Below, piece after piece: positions 16,938 to 26,035 of a stretch of 64,000 nt of DNA. The DNA is from Bacillus nitratireducens (lineage in GTDB: Bacteria; Bacillota; Bacilli; Bacillales; Bacillaceae_G): positions 1 to 64,000 of the forward strand of contig NZ_MAOC01000022.1 of assembly GCF_001884135.1 (NCBI RefSeq), in the 5' to 3' direction. The position numbers and the translations under genes were made by a program. The notes below the pieces were generated by a model. That model had not been told where the DNA came from. It saw nothing but the letters and a program-made list of their open reading frames with translations, and did not search any database. Position 1 is the stretch's first letter; each line of letters begins with the position of its first letter.

Positions 16938-17319
16938 ATGAATCAATTGCCATTTTTTTGAGGACATCGATGAAAAGGAGATGCGAAGACTTGTGGTGAA
17001 GGAGCTGAAAAACCACAAAGCATTGTGCGTCCGGATGAAAAATCAAGAAGAGCAGGCCAAAACAGGTGGCGTTATCCTTTTTCCTAAATGAAAGGTGACG
17101 AAAAGAATTATGAGATGCGTTGTAAATAAATTGAACGAACGTTACAGAATGCGCTTTATAAAAATCAGCGGCAGATTATTAAGTTAAAGTATTTAGGGAA
17201 TGAGAAAGTGAAAGACTCCTATGTTTATAACGAGTTGATGATGAGACGTGATAACTTTTATGAGAATAAGGCAGTAGTTATCCGTTGCTACTGTTTTAGA
17301 GCTTATATGAACGTGGTTT
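16938..17319 (+). pseudogene. ArpU-family phage late regulator, broken in several places
   Basis: Starts MNQLPF; an extra T in a run of seven (16951-16957) breaks the frame, which resumes EDIDEKEMRRLVVKELKN. A second shift near 17090 leads to MKGDEKNYEMRCK, a stop (TAA for Gln), then IERTLQNALYKNQRQIIKLK and NELMMRRDNFYENKAVVIR. These are the hallmarks of ArpU-like sigma-factor-type regulators of phage packaging and lysis genes. It is cut at about 17319 by the jelly-roll fragment. Confidence 0.75.
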
Positions 17320-17601
17320 TATTCTGTAATTGGAAAGATTGCTTTTGCTCCTAATAACACAAACTTAAATTATAGGGCACGAGTGGAAATTCGTGTTAAT
17401 GGAAATCCAGCAATTGCAATAGATAATGATTTTTTTGGTCCAATAAACTTTACTAATGCTGTAGCTGTTTCATCAATAATTCAATTAAATGCAGGAGATT
17501 TAGTCGAGGTATTCGCGCAAAGTAGTATAGCGGGCGTTATTAGCGCTTCAGAAGATGGTGCGCATTTTGAAGCAGCAAGATTCCGGTCTCCAAAAGTATA
17601 A
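17320..17601 (+). pseudogene. Truncated jelly-roll protein, copy 1
   Basis: The frame from 17320 reads YSVIGKIAFAPNNTNLNYRA, then RVEIRVNGNPAIAIDNDFFG to FEAARFRSPKV: the last 93 residues of the family that is complete at 18347 and 19060. The Cys-rich head, the first strands and the promoter are absent because ArpU-like phage DNA has replaced them. The apparent ATG at 17383 is internal. Confidence 0.8.
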
Positions 17602-18287
17602 GTGGTATAAAAACTTGTAAGTAAGTTAATATTAGCATATTCCAAAATTTATATTGGTTCTGTCTAAGAACGGGTAATTTATTTGTAGTGCATGAAGTGT
17701 TTTAACGATGTACTATTAAATATTGCCTTATGATTGTAAATGAAAAACAGTCGAAGAAGAGCAGCGTTGTATATAACAAACTGTATGATGTTCAGGTAAA
17801 GAAAGCCAATTAGTAAGGAACTTTTACCGATTTAGTTTTTGAAAAAAGGCAAAGAGTAACTCTTACCTTACTCCTTGTCCATAGAATACACAAAAACCTT
17901 ACGTTTGTACAGGTCGATAATTTACAATAATAATATTTGAATATAATGTTTAAGGGGAATTCCGAAAGATGGAATATAATTTATTATAGGGAGATTGTTG
18001 ATTTTATAGGAAATTTAAGAGGATATTATCATCTTATTGACAATAAAGGGATATTGAAATAACAAAATATGAAATATTGCATATCGTACTGAATATTGTA
18101 ATCTATTTAATAATAATAAAATTGTACGGAGGAGAAGGCTGGAAATCCGAGTTGATGAAACGGGATAATTGATATTAGTGATATAATCAAAATTTTTACA
18201 TGAAAGCTTTGTTTTATACTTATACTTTCTCTTCAAGCTGTCTTATGGCAGCACGTTCTTATTTTTGTAATAGCAACAAACTAGTCT
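17602..18287. other. Long stretch without a gene
   Basis: About 690 bases rich in stops in all frames. Short phage-like scraps may exist (for example KNSRRRAALYITNCMMF near 17745) but none could be assigned. No strong terminator was seen after jelly-roll copy 1. Confidence 0.5.
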
Positions 18288-18317
18288 AAACCTTTCAAAT
18301 CTAGCTTGCATAATATG
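18288..18317 (+). promoter_or_regulatory. Sigma-K-like promoter, jelly-roll copy 2
   Basis: AC at 18290-18291, a 17-base spacer, then CATAATATG at 18309-18317 (sigma-K consensus AC then CATAnnnTA). The same arrangement stands before copy 3, in a 70-base upstream stretch that is otherwise diverged. Confidence 0.55.
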
Positions 18318-18346
18318 TAGTAATAGAGTAGAAAGGAGCAATATAT

Positions 18347-18922
18347 ATGTCTTGTTATTATTACTGTAAGAATTGTGAGAGTTACAAAAAGAAAAATCAT
18401 GATTGTTGTAAAAAAAGAAGTGACTATAATAATAAGTGCAGTAAAAAATATGATGATTGTTCTTGCAAACATAGGGAGAAAAACCTTGTAAGAGCATCCG
18501 ATTTTAGAGCGGTAAATACAGTTAATCAAAACCTTCCAGCCAATACTTTTGTCAAAGTATTATTTCAAAATGAACAATTTGATTTAGCGAATGAATATAA
18601 CCCGGCAACATCAGAGTTTACTCCGAAGACTAGAGGCGTTTATTCCGTAATTGGAACGATTGGTTTCTTTCCAAACGATACAAATGTAAACTATAGAGCG
18701 CGTGTAGAAGTTCGAGTGAATGGAAATGCGGCAATTGCTATAGATAACGACTTTTTTGGTCCGATAAATTTTGGGAATGTCGTAAGTGTTTCAACAATAC
18801 TTCAATTACATGCAGATGATATTGTTGAGATTTTTGCGCAAAGTAGTATAGATGGGGTTATTAGTAGTTCAGAAGATGGTTCTCATTTTGAGACTGCTAG
18901 ATTTCCATCTCCAATTGTATAA
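18347..18922 (+). CDS. Cys-rich jelly-roll (C1q/TNF-like) spore-type protein, copy 2
   Basis: 191 residues with GAAAGGAG before the ATG. Residues 1-46 hold ten Cys among Lys, Tyr and Asp (YYYCKNCESYKKK, DCCKKRSDY) and look like a cross-linking or metal-binding head. Residues 50-191 form a beta-sandwich (ANTFVKVLFQNEQFDLANEY, VNYRARVEVRVNGN, AIDNDFFGPINF), C1q/TNF-like as in exosporium tip proteins. No signal peptide. With its sigma-K-like promoter a mother-cell spore-surface role is likely. About 75 percent alike to copy 3. Exact name not recognised. Confidence 0.75.
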   Translation: MSCYYYCKNCESYKKKNHDCCKKRSDYNNKCSKKYDDCSCKHREKNLVRASDFRAVNTVNQNLPANTFVKVLFQNEQFDLANEYNPATSEFTPKTRGVYSVIGTIGFFPNDTNVNYRARVEVRVNGNAAIAIDNDFFGPINFGNVVSVSTILQLHADDIVEIFAQSSIDGVISSSEDGSHFETARFPSPIV

Positions 18923-18997
18923 ATATTAAAGAGGAAAAAAATTATTAACTCTGCTTTTCGGTGGAGTTTTTTTATTTTCATAATAGCAATAGCTCGT

Positions 18998-19029
18998 CCA
19001 AACTTTTTAAATTTATTTTGCATAGTATA
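18998..19029 (+). promoter_or_regulatory. Sigma-K-like promoter, jelly-roll copy 3
   Basis: AC at 19002-19003, a 17-base spacer, and CATAGTATA at 19021-19029, a full match to CATAnnnTA. Distance to the ATG (about 30 bases) equals that of copy 2. Confidence 0.6.
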
Positions 19030-19059
19030 CAATAATAGATTTAGAAAGGGGATATAAAT

Positions 19060-19617
19060 ATGTCTTATTATTACTGTAAGCATTGCAATGGCTATAAAAA
19101 GACACAGCATACTTGTTGTAAGAAGAGTACAGATTATTACGATAAGTGTTGTGATAATGAGAAAGATAAACTTGTAAGGGCATCTGCTTTTAGAGCTGTT
19201 AGTACAGTAGATCAAAATGTCACTGCAAATACTTTTGTTAAAGTATTATTCCAAAATGAACAGTTTGATTTAGCGAATGAATATAATCCAGTAACATCAG
19301 ATTTTATTCCGAAGACTAGAGGGGTTTATTCTATTATTGGTACAATCAGCTTTGCACCTAATGATAGTAATACGAATTATAGAGCGCGTGTAGAAATACG
19401 GGTAAATGATAATCCAGCTATAGCGATAGATAATGACTTTTTTGCTCCACCCAATTTTGTAAATGTCGTAGCTGTTTCAACAATACTTCAATTACATGCA
19501 GGAGATGTAGTTGAAATTTTTGCTGAGAGTGATGTAGATGGAATGATTATACAAAATGATCCAGGATTTATTAGTACGCATTTTGAAGCTGCAAGATTCC
19601 CATCTCCAATAAAATAA
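19060..19617 (+). CDS. Cys-rich jelly-roll (C1q/TNF-like) spore-type protein, copy 3
   Basis: 185 residues, tandem paralogue of the 18347 gene with the same plan: a short Cys/His/Lys/Tyr head (YYYCKHCNGYKKTQHTCCKK) and a beta-sandwich domain to FEAARFPSPIK. Differences cluster in the head and in the loop near residue 170, where a NDPGFIST insertion replaces the copy 2 loop. Preceded by AAAGGGG and its own sigma-K-like promoter, followed by a strong terminator. Function inferred as spore surface. Confidence 0.75.
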   Translation: MSYYYCKHCNGYKKTQHTCCKKSTDYYDKCCDNEKDKLVRASAFRAVSTVDQNVTANTFVKVLFQNEQFDLANEYNPVTSDFIPKTRGVYSIIGTISFAPNDSNTNYRARVEIRVNDNPAIAIDNDFFAPPNFVNVVAVSTILQLHAGDVVEIFAESDVDGMIIQNDPGFISTHFEAARFPSPIK

Positions 19618-19647
19618 AAGGCATGTTTGTGATTTATGGACTATTTT

Positions 19648-19688
19648 TAACTAAAAGGCTCTACCTTATGGTAGGGCCTTTTAGTTAA
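19648..19688. terminator. Bidirectional terminator after jelly-roll copy 3
   Basis: AACTAAAAGGC-CTACC pairs with GGTAG-GGCCTTTTAGTT around a TTAT loop; an A run lies on one side and a T run on the other, serving the convergent gene at 19710. Confidence 0.85.
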
Positions 19689-19709
19689 AGGTGTTAAATT
19701 GGTAATATA

Positions 19710-19922
19710 TTAAAATAAGTTCATTAATACTTGATAAGCGACACCTAGAGTTAATACGATAGCTAATAGTTTTGCTACCCAACTCGGTGCATTTAAATTT
19801 AGTAAAAGGGAATGACATATACTAAATGTAATGCCGAGTGTTAAAAGAATTGCGATAAGATATAAAACTAATAGGAAGAAAGGGTGCTCTATGGAGCCAA
19901 AGTCAATTTTTGATTGAGTCAT
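19710..19922 (-). CDS. Small two-helix membrane protein, 70 aa
   Basis: MTQSKIDFGSIEHPFF then two hydrophobic helices (about 17-38 and 47-68). GAGGT stands 10 bases before the ATG. No family recognised; similar small membrane proteins are frequent in the group. Confidence 0.65.
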   Translation of the reverse strand: MTQSKIDFGSIEHPFFLLVLYLIAILLTLGITFSICHSLLLNLNAPSWVAKLLAIVLTLGVAYQVLMNLF

Positions 19923-20177
19923 GTAAATATGTACCTCGTTTTTTTGTTGATATATTAATATAATAATGAATAATGAGAAAAAATGGAAGAGTTATGTAAT
20001 AAATACTATAAAAGTAAACATGAAGTTATGGATGGAGTGGATAAAATAATCTTTGAAAAGACTATTCAAAGTCATCATTTGTTTAAGTATCTTTACAGTG
20101 TTTTTGATTAAATTTTAAGTTCAATATACAAGAACGAGTGTTCTTGATATACTGAAAAATAAAAAAGGTGCGTTTAC

Positions 20178-20681
20178 ATGGCTGATTTTAGTAATATAGT
20201 TGAAAAACTAGATAAAATGATTTATAAACCTAATAATCTATTCATTACTAACCAAAAAGAAGAAAAGCAAAACTCAGAATATGCAGGAGGGATATTCCAG
20301 CTAAATAATAGAAGTATACGATTTAGGGTATCAAAAATTACGCCTAATAAGATTGGACAATTTGTTTCTTTTTGGGAGAAGGATGTTTCCATGAGAAATC
20401 AGGCATTTTCTTATGATTCGGTTCCTAATCTTTTAGTTATTACTTGTATAGCGGATAATAAACTAGGACAATTTATTTTTCCAAAAGAGATTCTTCTAAA
20501 AGAAAAAATATTAAAAACTCAAAACCAAAAAGGGAAAATGGCTATGAGGGTTTACCCTATTTGGGATAAACCTGTTAGTAATCAGGCTAAGAAGAGTCAA
20601 CAATGGCAACTTCAATATTTCGTCGATTTAAGTGATTCTAAAAATGCAGCTATACATAAATTGTTAAACTTATATTCATAG
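20178..20681 (+). CDS. MepB family protein
   Basis: A 167-residue protein matching MepB: LDKMIYKPNNLFIT near the start, YAGGIFQLNNRSIRFRVSKI TP in the middle, FPKEILLKEKIL, and MRVYPIWDKP followed by QWQLQYF. MepB was named from the staphylococcal mepRAB multidrug locus, but its own role is unknown. Here it stands alone with no MepA-type pump or MepR nearby. AAAAGGTGCG precedes the ATG. Confidence 0.88.
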   Translation: MADFSNIVEKLDKMIYKPNNLFITNQKEEKQNSEYAGGIFQLNNRSIRFRVSKITPNKIGQFVSFWEKDVSMRNQAFSYDSVPNLLVITCIADNKLGQFIFPKEILLKEKILKTQNQKGKMAMRVYPIWDKPVSNQAKKSQQWQLQYFVDLSDSKNAAIHKLLNLYS

Positions 20682-21038
20682 CGATTAATAAGAAGATGAT
20701 TTTTTGAAATACTTAATGTTTGTATGGGGGATCTTCGGAAATATGAACAGGGTAATGGTAAGTAAAGAATAAAAAAAGAGTATACAAATAAAGTATACTC
20801 AAAAGAAAGATAGGTTTTATGAGTGGAGTAGCTCCATAAGATAATATATGCACATTTTATTAATATGTGTAAAATATCAACGAAATATCAATAGAATATC
20901 AATTAATGAGTTATTTTAGTTTTTTATTGAAGTTATGTTTTTGTGAAATGAAAAAAGAGCCGTTTCTTTAGAAAGATTCGGCTCTTTCTATTTTTTTATT
21001 ATCGAACGGTTCGAAAGGAAAAATCACAAATTATATGA
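20682..21038. other. Intergenic region with two hairpins
   Basis: GAGTATAC/GTATACTC (20778-20785, 20793-20800) has a T run only on the minus strand. AAAGAGCCG/CGGCTCTTT (20954-20962, 20979-20987) has A and T runs on its sides and can stop transcription both ways. Between them AATATCAA is repeated three times (about 20874-20900). Confidence 0.65.
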
Positions 21039-21233
21039 TTAACCATTTGATAATGATCGGACTTCAGTTATATATTTCTTGAAGTCTGGATATTGAGATA
21101 CAGTCTGGCAGTTAGGGATGAGTAGTTGATTAATTAAAGATACGTTTGTAATTACTTCGTTACAAGGACCGTAGAATGTAACTTTTAGCTTTGAATTCGG
21201 GGGAACTTTGAATACGATAGGGATTTTTTTCAT
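21039..21233 (-). CDS. Hypothetical protein, 64 aa
   Basis: ATG behind AGAAGGAGTTG. Sequence MKKIPIVFKVPPNSKLKVTF then YGPCNEVITNVSLINQL is beta-like and soluble with two Cys. It has a clean ribosome site and terminator, so it looks real. Not recognised. Confidence 0.65.
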   Translation of the reverse strand: MKKIPIVFKVPPNSKLKVTFYGPCNEVITNVSLINQLLIPNCQTVSQYPDFKKYITEVRSLSNG

Positions 21234-21896
21234 TGAATCAACTCCTTCTATAATAGGGGTTATATTTTTATTACTTTTTAATTAGGAAGACATATTAATA
21301 TAATATGTAATTTTATTGTATTTGATTATTATATATACGGTATTAGTAGATGGGGTGTTATTTCACTATGCTATTTGAAAGTAAGATGTGGAAATTTAAA
21401 ATGCTGTTTCTAAATTGTTTAATAACTATGTAAAGGAAAGGACATTTTCAATAAATAGGAAAAGTTATTTCTAATACGTATCAAAATAGCGCTGTGAAAA
21501 AATATATACCATGCTAATACAAAGCTTAAAAAATATGAATACGAGGGAGTAAGCAATAATTAAATATTAATTGTAAAAAGGCAGCTTTTTTAGCTACCTT
21601 TTTACAGGGAGATTGAAAAATCTTGGAGGTCATTCATGAGTATAAGCAAAAATTGCTTATATATAGTATGCACATTATTTATAGTTTTATCCCATTATTT
21701 AGTATGAAGAAAACGCAAACCTCTCGTTAATAAATGCAAAAGAGAAGAATTTGTTTATTATGGATAAAAAGAAATTATATAGTATAAAAAATAATGAAAA
21801 TATATTTATTTGTTTTATAGAAGCTTGTTATTAGGCATATGGGTCTAACAATAAAACAAGCCTTGAATAAGCTAATAAAAAAGGAGTTGATTAGTA
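21234..21896. other. Long intergenic region
   Basis: About 660 AT-rich bases without a credible gene. A terminator-like hairpin lies at 21574-21603 (AAAAAGG-AGCT with AGCT-CCTTTTT), which suggests a short unseen transcript upstream of it. Immediately before the lysozyme ATG stands AAAAAGGAG. Confidence 0.5.
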
Positions 21897-22892
21897 ATGG
21901 GTTATATTGTAGATATTTCGAAATGGAATGGAAATATCAATTGGGATATTGCAGCGTCTCAGCTAGATTTAGTTATTGCTAGAGTTCAAGATGGTTCGAA
22001 TACGGTCGATTTTATGTATCAAGGTTATGTGAAAGAAATGAAGAAACGTAGTATCCCATTTGGGAATTATGCATTTTGTCGTTTTATATCTATTTCAGAT
22101 GCAAAAAAAGAAGCGCAAGATTTTTGGAATCGTGGCGATAAAAATGCTAAATTTTGGGTAGCAGACGTAGAAGTTCAAACAATGGTAGATATGCAAGGCG
22201 GGACTCAAGCATTTATTGATGAATTACGCCGATTAGGTGCAAAAAAAATTGGTTTATATGTAGGACATCACACGTATGTATCATTTGGAGCACGCAATAT
22301 TGATGCTGATTTTATATGGATTCCTCGTTATGGAGGGAATAAACCAGCATATCCTTGTGATATTTGGCAATATACTGATTCAGGAAATGTTCCTGGTATC
22401 GGAAAATGTGATTTGAATCAATTAATTGGGAATAAAAATCTTTCTTGGTTTATAGGTTCAAATCAAACAAATCAATCTAGTATTGGAGATAGTAAGCAAC
22501 CAAATGGAATTGGTATTGCAGTTTCAAAATATGATGATGGATACGGTATTAATTTATATGAGAACCCTGCGAATCCACAGTTTACAGGAAGACTTACGAA
22601 AAAAATCCCATATATAATCTATAAAGGTTATTGGGGAGGTGGCGAAAAAGATATGATTTGTTTAGGTGGAGAACAACAGTGGGCTAAGTTAGAGCATTTT
22701 AATGTGCAATGGTACTATGCGTACTCAAAATACACACCTGGATATGAAATTAGAACGTACGATGGACCAAACGGGAATGATACAGGTGCGGTCGATGGGA
22801 AAATTCCTTATCGTATTTGGAATCGTCAGGATGGATATGTAGATCTAGGTGGAAACAAATGGATCAAAGAAGAACATGTTCAGATTAAATGA
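21897..22892 (+). CDS. GH25 lysozyme with C-terminal SH3-like repeats
   Basis: 331 residues. Residues 1-185 form a GH25 muramidase: DISKWNG with the N-terminal Asp6, and the acidic pair in VADVEVQ. WIPRYGG and DIWQYTDSG lie further on. After a Ser/Gln linker come two related beta segments ([18 protein letters not shown] and [20 protein letters not shown], each leading to a KIPY block), probably SH3-like wall-binding repeats. It cuts peptidoglycan glycan strands. No signal peptide, so release would be phage-like or non-classical; it stands alone. A broken close relative lies at 11326. Confidence 0.92.
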   Translation: MGYIVDISKWNGNINWDIAASQLDLVIARVQDGSNTVDFMYQGYVKEMKKRSIPFGNYAFCRFISISDAKKEAQDFWNRGDKNAKFWVADVEVQTMVDMQGGTQAFIDELRRLGAKKIGLYVGHHTYVSFGARNIDADFIWIPRYGGNKPAYPCDIWQYTDSGNVPGIGKCDLNQLIGNKNLSWFIGSNQTNQSSIGDSKQPNGIGIAVSKYDDGYGINLYENPANPQFTGRLTKKIPYIIYKGYWGGGEKDMICLGGEQQWAKLEHFNVQWYYAYSKYTPGYEIRTYDGPNGNDTGAVDGKIPYRIWNRQDGYVDLGGNKWIKEEHVQIK

Positions 22893-23037
22893 TGTGAAAA
22901 AATCGGATTCATGCCAGCTTATAGTGTTTAATAAAGCTTGCCGCTGACATGAAGAGAAATACTTGCGGAAAACACATTAATTTCACAATAGCGCTGTATA
23001 GTTCCTAATATACAATTATCAAAGTGAGGTATTTGAA

Positions 23038-23889
23038 TTGAAAAAGAATAAGTTATTTATGGGAACTATTATTACATGTGTGGCGCTAGCATTGTCTGCG
23101 TGTGGTTCCTCAGAAAATGTTGCAACATCAAAAGTAGGAAACGTGACAGAGAAAGAGTTAAGTAAAGAATTAAGGCAAACATATGGAAAAAGTACTTTAT
23201 CTCAAATGATGTTAAATAAGGCATTGCTAGATAAATATGAAGTTTCAGATGAAGAAGCTAAAAAACAAGTAGACGCAGCAAAGGAACAAATGGGTGACAA
23301 GTTTGAAGTGGCTTTAGAGCAAGTAGGGTTAAAAAATGAGGATGAACTAAAAGAGAAAATGAAGCCAGAAATTGCACTTGAGAAAGCGATTAAAGCGACT
23401 GTCACAGATAAAGATGTGAAAGATAACCATAAACCTGAAATGAAGGTAAGTCACATTTTAGTGAAAGATGAAAAAACTGCGAAAGAAGTAAAAGAGAAAA
23501 TAAATAATGGTGAAGATTTTACTACTTTAGCGAAACAATATTCGGAAGATACTGGTTCAAAGGAACAGGGCGGAGAAATTGCTGGTTTTGCTCCTGGTCA
23601 AACTGTGAAAGAGTTTGAGGAAGCTGCGTATAAATTAGATGCAGGACAAGTAAGTGAACCGATAAAAACATCTTATGGTTATCATATAATAAAAGTGACG
23701 GATAAAAAAGAATTGAAACCATTTGATGAAGTAAAAGATACGATTCGAAAAGATTTAGAACAACAAAGACTGCAAGATGCGACAGGTAAATGGAAACAAC
23801 AAGTAATCAATGATCTATTGAAAGAAGCGGATATTAAAGTAACAGATAAAGAATTTAAAGATACATTTAAATTCTTAGATGAGAAATAA
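23038..23889 (+). CDS. prsA: PrsA-type foldase lipoprotein (parvulin peptidyl-prolyl isomerase)
   Basis: 283 residues with lipobox LSAC (Cys22). The parvulin domain is at about 134-225: MKVSHILVKDEKTA, QYSEDTGSKEQGGEI and SYGYHIIKV. Flanking helical arms are Lys/Glu rich. It sits on the outer membrane face and helps fold exported proteins. The start is TTG 23038 with AAAGTGAGG upstream. B. cereus-group genomes carry several prsA genes; this neighbourhood is that of the third copy in B. anthracis as I recall it, which should be checked. Confidence 0.93.
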   Translation: MKKNKLFMGTIITCVALALSACGSSENVATSKVGNVTEKELSKELRQTYGKSTLSQMMLNKALLDKYEVSDEEAKKQVDAAKEQMGDKFEVALEQVGLKNEDELKEKMKPEIALEKAIKATVTDKDVKDNHKPEMKVSHILVKDEKTAKEVKEKINNGEDFTTLAKQYSEDTGSKEQGGEIAGFAPGQTVKEFEEAAYKLDAGQVSEPIKTSYGYHIIKVTDKKELKPFDEVKDTIRKDLEQQRLQDATGKWKQQVINDLLKEADIKVTDKEFKDTFKFLDEK

Positions 23890-24345
23890 GGTTTAGAAGA
23901 AAAACAGAGATTTAGCATAATGCTATATTTCTGTTTTTTTATTTTCAATAGAAAAGGGAACTCATATAGAGTTCCCTTTTCGCGTTAGTGTGTGAGTTAT
24001 AAATAAATAGTAAGACAACACAATATTACATTTAAATATTAAGAATTACAATGGGAAATTTTGGATGTAGATAAAAGGAATAAGCAATTTAATTCGCAAA
24101 ATGTTGAAATGATAATGTTTTGTTAATTAATCTTGTTAAATATAAACTAAATATATTTTTTGTATTTTCTTAGAAAATGAATAGAAGACATAATTTAAAG
24201 AATGATACATACCCTATTATCGGAGAGTAAATTGACTTTATACGAAATGAAATGTAGAACTCTTTTTATTGCAAAAAGTGTTCTACATTATGATATGAAT
24301 AATTTTAGATTTACTAAATTATTAAATTAACTTGGAGGAGAATAT
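23890..24345. other. Intergenic region with terminators and an orphan hairpin
   Basis: An imperfect terminator for prsA (about 23902-23940) is followed by a perfect one, AAAAGGGAACTC/GAGTTCCCTTTT (23952-23963, 23969-23980). Farther on, 24252-24267 pairs with 24273-24288 (16 bp, one mismatch) without a T run. GGAGGAG precedes the next ATG. Confidence 0.7.
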
Positions 24346-24567
24346 ATGAAAGTTATTTTTAAAAGAGAAGGCGGAGGGAAAATTTTCGAATCAGCTAATG
24401 AAAATATAAGTATTCTACTAGATGTATTAAAAGAAACAAAAGGGATAAAGATTGGGATGATTGAGTATGAAGTATTAGAATTTAAACTGGAATATTATCG
24501 GAATCCGAAAAAAACAGAAACAGAGAGAGAATTACATATTATTATGAAACCTAAACTTAATCAATAG
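24346..24567 (+). CDS. Hypothetical protein, 73 aa
   Basis: MKVIFKREGGGKIFESANEN... is a small, charged, likely alpha/beta protein with no membrane part. A clean CTTGGAGGAG site precedes the ATG. It is not recognised and stands alone. Confidence 0.65.
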   Translation: MKVIFKREGGGKIFESANENISILLDVLKETKGIKIGMIEYEVLEFKLEYYRNPKKTETERELHIIMKPKLNQ

Positions 24568-24755
24568 AGAAAATAAAGTAATGAAATGATTAGTTTTGAT
24601 TTTGTTCGTCCTTACTGATTCATAATAAAAGTATATGCTTATGTCGTTGGATGGTTAATGAATAGTAAAACTAAAACTTCTTTTATCTATGCAGGAGATG
24701 AATGTATAAATGTATTTATAAAGTGCTTTGTTTAACAATATTGGAGGAGTTAAAA

Positions 24756-25161
24756 ATAAGTTTAGCTAGTTATAGGCTGTAATGTAGAAGTGCCGTTAAC
24801 CTCTGAAGATTCCAATGATTTAATCATAATTGGACCGTGCTTTTCAGATGAAGGTTTACTTGAAGTTGTAAAAGAGCATCAATTTCAAATAAATTATATT
24901 TACGAAGTATCATCAGGATGGGTAATTGAACTAGTTGAGTGGCAAAGCTTAAAAGAGAAGGAAGAAGCTCAAAATAAACTTTTAATTTTATGCTCAATTA
25001 TGAAAGAGTATTTAAAAGAAGGGGAATACTTTGAATTATTTAGTTGTTGGGTTGGTGATGAAGATCAGAAAAAAGTTTGGGAATTAAACTTGAAAATAAA
25101 TCATTTTGATGTAGCTGAAATTTGTATTCCAGAAAGAACGTTAGTTAGGATAGAAAAGTAG
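24756..25161 (+). pseudogene. Hypothetical gene with lost start and frameshift
   Basis: The good ribosome site GGAGG (24743-24747) leads to ATA AGT TTA GCT AGT TAT AGG CTG and then a stop. If one A is removed near 24780 the frame runs on as YVEVPLTSEDSNDLIIIGPC to a stop at 25161. The present frame can only begin at GTG 24790, which has no site. So the ancestral start appears mutated (ATG to ATA) and the frame shifted by one. The remaining 123 residues are acidic and intact. No family recognised. Confidence 0.55.
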
Positions 25162-25167
25162 AAAAAT

Positions 25168-25200
25168 AAAAGCGACTCCACATTGGGTGGAGTCGCTTTT
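25168..25200 (+). terminator. Strong terminator
   Basis: Perfect 14-bp stem AAAAGCGACTCCAC/GTGGAGTCGCTTTT. Confidence 0.9.
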
Positions 25201-25331
25201 ATTGTTGCTACACGTATTCAATGATGCGATAGGAAGTGCAAAGAAAATTGATTAATAATAGGAAGTAATAAATGAGTATGGATAAACTTCATAGATTAAA
25301 GTTACATTTTGTTTGAAAAATTTACATGTTG

Positions 25332-25388
25332 CACTACCTAAAGAACGTTCGTTCGTGTATAATAAGAACAAACGTTCTTTAGGTAGTG
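25332..25388 (+). promoter_or_regulatory. Promoter with two LexA-type boxes in a perfect 18-bp palindrome
   Basis: AGAACGTTCGTTCG (25342-25355) and AGAACAAACGTTCT (25365-25378) both fit GAAC-N4-GTTC, the core of the Bacillus LexA (DinR) box. A TATAAT (25358-25363) lies between them, so repressor on either side would block the -10. The flanks form perfect inverted arms CACTACCTAAAGAACGTT (25332-25349) and its complement (25371-25388). The gene served starts 139 bases downstream. Confidence 0.75.
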
Positions 25389-25526
25389 GCGATTTCTACA
25401 AATTCATAAATAGTTTTGAATTGGAAAGCTACGCTATATATTAAATAAGAGATGGACAAAGTGTATTTAGAAGTGAAATTTCTATTTTGTGAATGGATAG
25501 ATATAGAAAATTGAGGAGTAAAGAAA

Positions 25527-25862
25527 ATGAATTATGTAAATATTCAAGAAAAAGGAAGAGAGTGGGTTCCGTTTACAGTAATGTCGGAACAATTATTGAG
25601 TATGAAAAAAATTATTGGAGAGAAATTAAAAGTCCAAAGACCGCTAATAACGAATGAAGCGAAAGAAAGTATTTCAGACAAGTTATTAACTTCATTATTG
25701 TCTGAAGAAGAGCTGTTAGTGACATATTTTGAAGAAGGATACATACTTACAAGTTATATGACAGTGGTTCATATAAATCCTATTCAACAAATTGTAAAAT
25801 GTACAGATGCATTTTATAAAACATATATATTTTCTACAATGGACATAATTGATGTAACCTAA
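25527..25862 (+). CDS. YolD-like protein under SOS-type control
   Basis: A 111-residue protein of the YolD-like family: DRG-type opening (QEKGREWVPFTVMSEQLLSM), KPILTE-like QRPLITNEAK, VTYFEEGYI, then IDPLKK-like INPIQQIVK and a final IDV. YolD genes usually lie just upstream of a Y-family polymerase (uvrX/yqjW), to whose regulation they are tied. Here no polymerase follows; a terminator does. AATTGAGGAG precedes the ATG, with a 139-base leader from the SOS promoter. Confidence 0.78.
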   Translation: MNYVNIQEKGREWVPFTVMSEQLLSMKKIIGEKLKVQRPLITNEAKESISDKLLTSLLSEEELLVTYFEEGYILTSYMTVVHINPIQQIVKCTDAFYKTYIFSTMDIIDVT

Positions 25863-25893
25863 AAGAAGCTGAATTTTGAAATTTAGCTTTTTT
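25863..25893 (+). terminator. Terminator of the YolD-like gene
   Basis: AAGCTGAATTT (25867-25877 region) pairs with AAATTTAGCTT with one G-T pair, followed by T. Confidence 0.75.
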
Positions 25894-25894
25894 A

Positions 25895-26035
25895 ATTTGT
25901 CTCGCTATTGGCGGGCAGTTAGATTCATACCCCAAAATTTTACTGTACGTCAGGCTGCCTGCAAAAGCCCAATTGTTATGGGTTAATAGTCAATGGATAA
26001 TGGACAAACCCCTTACTATTTTGAAGCGGTGAAGA
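25895..26035. repeat. bcr1-like repeat element, diverged copy
   Basis: TCTCGCTATTGGCGGGCAGT, then CCAAAATTTTACTG, GGCTGCCTG and GGGTTAATAGTCAATGG align block by block with 34465-34600. The left part folds by pairing GGCGGGCAG with CTGCCTG-type sequence. This matches my memory of bcr1, a 150-base non-autonomous repeat confined to the B. cereus group. A following hairpin AAGCAGCTAG/CTAGCTGCTT (26047-26073) has no T run. Confidence 0.6.

Noticed and set aside
18243-18529. Tyr/Phe/Cys-rich frames on the minus strand across the jelly-roll gene head
   Set aside because: Mirror readings of the Lys/Cys/Asp-rich plus-strand head; no start signals.
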